Source: an uncultured Eubacteriales bacterium (GTDB lineage Bacteria; Bacillota; Clostridia; Oscillospirales; Acutalibacteraceae). From it: a stretch of 64,000 nucleotides of DNA. Below are positions 60,482-64,000 of the stretch, one piece after another (position 1 is the first letter of the stretch; each line of letters opens with the position of its first letter). The DNA lies in the NCBI GenBank assembly GCA_900540235.1, contig UQEY01000004.1, positions 1-64,000 of the forward strand, read 5' to 3'. Position numbers and translations under genes: made by a program. Below the pieces are notes generated by a model. That model saw only the letters and a program-made list of their open reading frames with translations. It searched no databases and was not told the origin of the DNA.

Positions 60482-60568
60482 GCCGGCGTGTCGGAATTGG
60501 CAGACGAGACAGACTCAAAATCTGTTATCCGTTTGGGTGTATGGGTTCAAGTCCCATCGCCGGCACCA
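60482..60568 (+). tRNA. tRNA-Leu (anticodon CAA)
   Basis: Acceptor GCCGGCG (60482-60488) pairs with CGCCGGC (60558-60564); discriminator A and encoded CCA end at 60568. The anticodon arm has stem ACAGA/TCTGT with loop CTCAAAA, hence CAA (reads UUG). A long variable arm and GGTTCAAGTCC T-arm fit a class II tRNA-Leu. Confidence 0.95.
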
Positions 60569-60589
60569 AGCCTTTTGGCTAAAGCATTT

Positions 60590-60676
60590 GCTGGTGTGGC
60601 GAAATCGGCAGACGCAAGGGACTTAAAATCCCTCGGTAGCAATACCGTACCGGTTCAAGTCCGGTCACCAGCACCA
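60590..60676 (+). tRNA. tRNA-Leu (anticodon TAA)
   Basis: Acceptor GCTGGTG (60590-60596) pairs with CACCAGC (60666-60672); CCA is encoded (60674-60676). The anticodon stem AGGGA/TCCCT encloses CTTAAAA, hence TAA (reads UUA). The variable arm is long. It is 21 bp from the first tRNA; a short AGCC/GGCT hairpin (60569-60580) lies between, probably a processing signal. Confidence 0.95.
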
Positions 60677-60705
60677 TAGGTCACCTGAAAAGGTGACCTA
60701 TTTTT
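60677..60705 (+). terminator. Terminator of the tRNA-Leu pair
   Basis: TAGGTCACCT (60677-60686) pairs perfectly with AGGTGACCTA (60691-60700), GAAA tetraloop, five T residues. Confidence 0.92.
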
Positions 60706-60810
60706 GTGCAATTTATACACCGATATTGACTAAAAGAACACATAATTTGTCATTAATTACAATTAATTGGTGCGCTCAAGGTCATATGGGGCTACTCAAA
60801 TCACAATAAA

Positions 60811-60851
60811 TGGCGTACAAATTGGCGTACAGAAAAAAGAATTGGCGTACA
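60811..60851 (+). repeat. Three direct copies of TGGCGTACA
   Basis: Copies lie at 60811-60819, 60823-60831 and 60843-60851, 135-175 bp downstream of the tRNA-Leu pair. Spaced short direct repeats next to a tRNA 3' end are typical of arm sites for a tyrosine integrase, so this could be the edge or scar of an integrated element. No integrase gene is present. The surrounding 60706-61059 has no other gene. Confidence 0.5.
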
Positions 60852-60937
60852 AACATATGTTTACAACATTTTTTTGAGCGATTAACAATTAATATTTATT
60901 TCCAACACCAATAATTAGGATATATAATAATTGATTT

Positions 60938-60967
60938 GTGTCTATAACAAGAGTTATAGGCACTTTT
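60938..60967 (+). terminator. Orphan terminator
   Basis: GTGTCTATAAC (60938-60948) pairs with GTTATAGGCAC (60953-60963), one wobble, AAGA loop, then TTTT. No intact gene lies upstream, which suggests that something has been lost here. Confidence 0.65.
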
Positions 60968-61059
60968 ATTGTTTTGTTTACTGAAAAGTATCTTTAATTA
61001 AAAAATATCAAAAAATAATGAAACTTGTAGATAATAAAGAACGAGTTGGATAAATTTAA

Positions 61060-61335
61060 AATCTCATATATGAATTATATTATTCAATATCATGTTTTCA
61101 CGGCTGGCTAAATGAAACAATATGCACAACAGATTTATGTAATATTTTTGATAAAATTATGAATTTGGGCATAAAAATAAAAGGAAAATATTTTTCAAGT
61201 TATTTGTATGCTTATGTAAACGAAAAATATAATTGTCCTTCAGCACTTATTGAATATAAGTCGCCTAAAAAGGTAAGCCACAAAAAGACATATACATCCG
61301 TTAATAAGGTTATTTCACACTATAACAAAAATTAA
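61060..61335 (+). pseudogene. C-terminal gene remnant, possibly M14 carboxypeptidase
   Basis: One frame is open for 91 codons up to TAA 61333-61335, behind two in-frame stops (61051, 61057). It has no ribosome site; the first ATG is at 61159. The text includes FHGWLNETICTTDLC, KGKYFSSYLYAYVNEKYNCP and SALIEYKSPKKVSHKKT. A His-Gly-Trp-x-Asn-Glu-Thr stretch and a later ALIE are reminiscent of the end of M14 zinc carboxypeptidases, though the assignment is by eye and tentative. With the nearby repeats and orphan terminator it points to a degraded region between the tRNA genes and the arabinose operon. Confidence 0.5.
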
Positions 61336-61400
61336 ATATACTATTGAAAATTTATTATTAATATAGTAATATAAAGTGATAGATTATGTGGAGGTATATT

Positions 61401-62978
61401 ATGTCGAATTATGTTTTAAACGGTAGTGAAGTCCTTGGCATTGAGTTTGGCTCAACGAGAATAAAAGCAGTGCTTTTAGATAACAATGCAAATGTTTTGG
61501 CTTCGGGTAGTTTTGATTGGGAAAACAGACTTGAAAACGGATATTGGACATATCATATTGATGATATTTGGCACGGTTTGCAAGAGGCTTATAAAAATTT
61601 AAATAATGACTGTAAAGAAAAGTATGGCAGTGTCATAACTAAACTTTCTTCAATCGGTTTTTCGGCAATGATGCATGGGTATTTGCCTTTTGACAAGGAT
61701 GACAACCTTCTTGCTGAGTTTAGAACTTGGAGAAATACTACTACAGCTCAAGCATCGGCAAAATTAACATCACTCTTTAATTTTAATATACCTCAGCGCT
61801 GGAGCGTTGCTCACCTTTATCAAGCTATATTAAACGGTGAAAAACATATTGATGATATATCTTACATAACAACTCTTGCCGGATATGTTCACTATAAACT
61901 TTCGGGCGAAAAAGTTGTCGGAATCGGTGAAGCTTCAGGTATGTTTCCTATTGACAGTAATGTTAATAATTATAATGAATCAATGCTTCAAAAGTTTGCA
62001 TCTCTTGACGAAGTTAAAAATCTGAATTGGAATATTAAAGATGTTTTACCAAAGGTTTTACTTGCAGGTGACAATGCGGGTACATTAACCGATGACGGAG
62101 CAAAGCTTCTTGACCCTACAGGTAATCTTCAATCCGGTGCGATTATGTGTCCACCTGAGGGTGACGCAGGTACGGGTATGGTTGCAACTAATAGTATTGC
62201 AGTAAGAACGGGTAATATCTCAGCAGGTACTTCAATATTTTCAATGATTGTGCTTGAAAAACAGCTTTCAAATGTTTACGAAGAAATTGATATGGTAACA
62301 ACTCCTACCGGCAAGCCTGTTGCTATGGTTCACTGTAATAACTGCTGTACTGATTTAGATTATTGGGTTAAGTTATTTATTGAATATTCTAAGCTTTCAG
62401 GCAGTAATTTAACTAAAGCTCAAATTTATGATTTGCTTTATAATGAAGCGCTAAAGGGTGACACCGATTGCGGAGGACTTATATCAAGCAACTATTTTTC
62501 CGGTGAACCGGTTACAGGTTTCAGCCAAGGCAGACCAATGTTTTTGAGAAGCGAAAACAGTAATTTTAATCTTGCTAATTTTATGAGAACCCACATTTTT
62601 TCTGCGATTGCTACACTTAAAATCGGTATGGAAATACTTGAAAAAGAAAATGTAAAGATTGACAGGCTTATGGGTCACGGCGGTTTATTTAAGACTGAAT
62701 ATGTAGGTCAAAAGCTTATGGCAGGCGCTATGAAAACTCCCGTTTCTGTTCTTTCAACTGCCGGCGAAGGCGGTGCTTGGGGCATTGCGGTTCTTGCTCT
62801 TTTTGCTAAAAACAGTTTTGATTTAACACTTGACGATTATTTAAACGAAAAAATATTTTCAAAATTTGAAACATCAACGCTTGAACCTGATGAAAAAGAC
62901 ATATTAGGTTTTGAAAAATATATGATGCTTTATAAAAAATCTCTTGCGGTTGAAAAATCAGCCGTAGAAAATATATAA
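61401..62978 (+). CDS. FGGY-family ribulokinase (arabinose pathway)
   Basis: A 525-residue FGGY carbohydrate kinase from ATG 61401 (GGAGG upstream). The N-terminal phosphate-1 motif is LGIEFGSTRIKAVLLD, the substrate region FSAMMHGYLPFD, and the C-terminal part has MGHGGLFKTEYVGQ and STAGEGGAWGIAVLA, matching the adenosine site. Directly upstream of araA, so it is assigned as L-ribulokinase, although its sequence is nearer to the clostridial xylulokinase-like branch than to E. coli AraB. It phosphorylates L-ribulose. Confidence 0.85.
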   Translation: MSNYVLNGSEVLGIEFGSTRIKAVLLDNNANVLASGSFDWENRLENGYWTYHIDDIWHGLQEAYKNLNNDCKEKYGSVITKLSSIGFSAMMHGYLPFDKDDNLLAEFRTWRNTTTAQASAKLTSLFNFNIPQRWSVAHLYQAILNGEKHIDDISYITTLAGYVHYKLSGEKVVGIGEASGMFPIDSNVNNYNESMLQKFASLDEVKNLNWNIKDVLPKVLLAGDNAGTLTDDGAKLLDPTGNLQSGAIMCPPEGDAGTGMVATNSIAVRTGNISAGTSIFSMIVLEKQLSNVYEEIDMVTTPTGKPVAMVHCNNCCTDLDYWVKLFIEYSKLSGSNLTKAQIYDLLYNEALKGDTDCGGLISSNYFSGEPVTGFSQGRPMFLRSENSNFNLANFMRTHIFSAIATLKIGMEILEKENVKIDRLMGHGGLFKTEYVGQKLMAGAMKTPVSVLSTAGEGGAWGIAVLALFAKNSFDLTLDDYLNEKIFSKFETSTLEPDEKDILGFEKYMMLYKKSLAVEKSAVENI

Positions 62979-62990
62979 GGAGAAATGAAA

Positions 62991-64000
62991 ATGGCTATTA
63001 AAGATTATGAATTTTGGTTTATTGTAGGTACTCAGCATCTTTACGGTGAAGAAATTTTTGCCGATATTAATTCTCACGCTCAGCAAATGGCTGACGAATG
63101 GAGTGCAAAGCTTCCTTGCAAAGTTGTTGCCAAGCCTTGTGTTAAGACTTCAACAGAAATACTTAATGTAATTGAAGAAGCAAATAATACACCTAACTGC
63201 GCCGGTATTATTACTTGGATGCATACTTTTTCACCGTCAAAAATGTGGATAGCCGGACTTAATGCGCTTAACAAGCCTTATCTTCATGTTAATACACAGT
63301 TTAACAGAGATATTCCATGGGACAGTATTGATATGGACTTTATGAACCTCAACCAATCTGCTCACGGTGATAGGGAACACGGTTATATTCACGCAAGAAT
63401 GAGAAAAAAAGTTAAAGTTATCGCAGGTTACTGGAAGGATGAAGAATTCCAAAACAAAATGGGCGTTTGGATGAGAGCGGCTGTAGGTGCAAGTGAGTCG
63501 AGAAAGCTTAGAGTTCTTCGTATTTCCGACAATATGCGTAATGTTGCTGTTACCGACGGTGACAAGATTGAAGCGCAAATTAAACTCGGTTGGCAGGTTG
63601 ACCACTACGGTGTCGGCGATATCATTAAATATGTTAACGCAGTAACCGAAGAAGAAATCGACGCTCAAATGAATGAGTATAAGGAAAATTATGAATTTGA
63701 TACCGATAATATTGACGCTGTAAGATATCAGGCAAGGGAAGAAGTTGCACTTGAAAAATTTCTTGACGATGGCGGTTTCGGTGCATTCCACACCAATTTT
63801 GAAGATTTGCAGGAATTAAGACAGCTTCCTGGTCTTGCAGCTCAGGACTTAATGCGCAAAGGTTACGGCTTCGGTGCCGAGGGTGACTGGAAAGTTGCTG
63901 CAATGACAAGAGTTATGAAGCTTATGGCAGACGGTTTAAACGGCGGCACTGCGTTTATGGAAGACTATACATATCATTTTGAACCGGGTAACGAAATGCT
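62991..64000 (+). CDS. araA: L-arabinose isomerase (3' end outside window)
   Basis: The first 336 codons of AraA, cut by the window end. ATG 62991 lies 8 bases after AAGGAGA; the ATG at 62985 is too close to that site. Motifs: FWFIVGTQHLYGEE at the start, GIITWMHTFSPSKMWIAGL, HVNTQFNRDIPWDSIDMDFM, LNQSAHGDREHGYI, and LPGLAAQDLMRKGYGFGAEG with the first catalytic Glu, then TAFMEDYTYHFEPG with the second Glu and a His ligand. It converts L-arabinose to L-ribulose. With the kinase it forms an arabinose operon; a ribulose-phosphate epimerase and regulator are expected further on. Confidence 0.95.
   Translation, partial: MAIKDYEFWFIVGTQHLYGEEIFADINSHAQQMADEWSAKLPCKVVAKPCVKTSTEILNVIEEANNTPNCAGIITWMHTFSPSKMWIAGLNALNKPYLHVNTQFNRDIPWDSIDMDFMNLNQSAHGDREHGYIHARMRKKVKVIAGYWKDEEFQNKMGVWMRAAVGASESRKLRVLRISDNMRNVAVTDGDKIEAQIKLGWQVDHYGVGDIIKYVNAVTEEEIDAQMNEYKENYEFDTDNIDAVRYQAREEVALEKFLDDGGFGAFHTNFEDLQELRQLPGLAAQDLMRKGYGFGAEGDWKVAAMTRVMKLMADGLNGGTAFMEDYTYHFEPGNEM

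Noticed and set aside
63237..63909. Minus-strand open frames opposite araA
   Set aside because: They are shadows of the highly conserved arabinose isomerase coding sequence, without ribosome sites.

Overview
The window looks like chromosomal DNA of a low-GC Firmicute, most likely a gut clostridium of the Oscillospiraceae/Ruminococcus type. Support comes from AT-rich sequence with GGAGG-like ribosome binding sites and frequent TTG/GTG starts, a dgt-dnaG-rpoD macromolecular-synthesis cluster, BspA-type surface repeats, Thr/Pro linkers, secreted GH25 lysozymes, and genes for L-arabinose use. This assignment is inferred from gene content and style only. No phage, insertion sequence, CRISPR array or rRNA is visible.

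Layout. 1-3.5 kb: 3' end of a BspA-like surface protein, a CadC-type metal sensor, a 55-residue orphan and a secreted nuclease lipoprotein. 3.5-9.2 kb: ion transport (KtrB/KtrA potassium uptake, a CNNM/CorC-type transporter preceded by a short leader ORF, an NhaD/ArsB-type permease with a cytidylate-kinase-like protein). 9.2-12.4 kb: an APH-like kinase and a MATE exporter divergent from an AraC regulator. 12.4-24.9 kb: cell-wall enzymes (GH25, NodB deacetylase), a split ThrE-type exporter, nitroreductase, Tex, a YgjP-like metallopeptidase, Xaa-Pro peptidase, GH51 arabinofuranosidase, RadC, a PTS-EIIC-like relic and an AlkD-like protein. 25-34.4 kb: two MATE exporters, a phosphoesterase, FeoAB, an iron alcohol dehydrogenase and a second GH25 lysozyme. 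34.4-41.9 kb (minus strand): an AraC-GyrI-GNAT fusion, a GPH sugar symporter, a P-loop kinase behind a leader-peptide attenuator, a fourth MATE, a frameshifted GH127 beta-L-arabinofuranosidase and a small membrane protein. 42-46.8 kb: a vitamin B6 salvage locus (MocR-like regulator, pyridoxal kinase, ECF S component), a radical SAM protein and an MFS carrier. 46.8-47.0 kb: a candidate structured RNA. 48-59.3 kb: one long co-directional cluster from dgt through dnaG, rpoD, tmk, 5-formyl-THF cyclo-ligase and mltG to a U32 protein and a penicillin-binding protein. 59.4-64 kb: a WYL regulator, two tRNA-Leu genes, a degraded stretch, then ribulokinase and arabinose isomerase (cut by the window end).

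How the genes work together. GH51 and GH127 enzymes would release L-arabinose, the GPH symporter may import sugar, and ribulokinase plus AraA begin its catabolism. KtrAB, the CNNM protein and the NhaD-like permease form an ion-homeostasis block. Three surface or secreted proteins share the same Lys-rich C-terminal Fn3-like module, which suggests a common way of attaching to the envelope.

The signals most worth following up are: (i) a complete-looking attenuator at 37.97-38.18 kb (promoter, 32-codon leader peptide, mutually exclusive antiterminator and terminator) in front of a P-loop kinase; (ii) a 35-codon leader ORF beginning Met-Asp-Pro-Leu-Pro-Arg in front of the CNNM transporter; (iii) a MocR-type vitamin B6 regulator whose PLP lysine is replaced by alanine; (iv) an orphan structured RNA at about 46.9 kb; and (v) a PTS EIICB-like protein without its phospho-cysteine.
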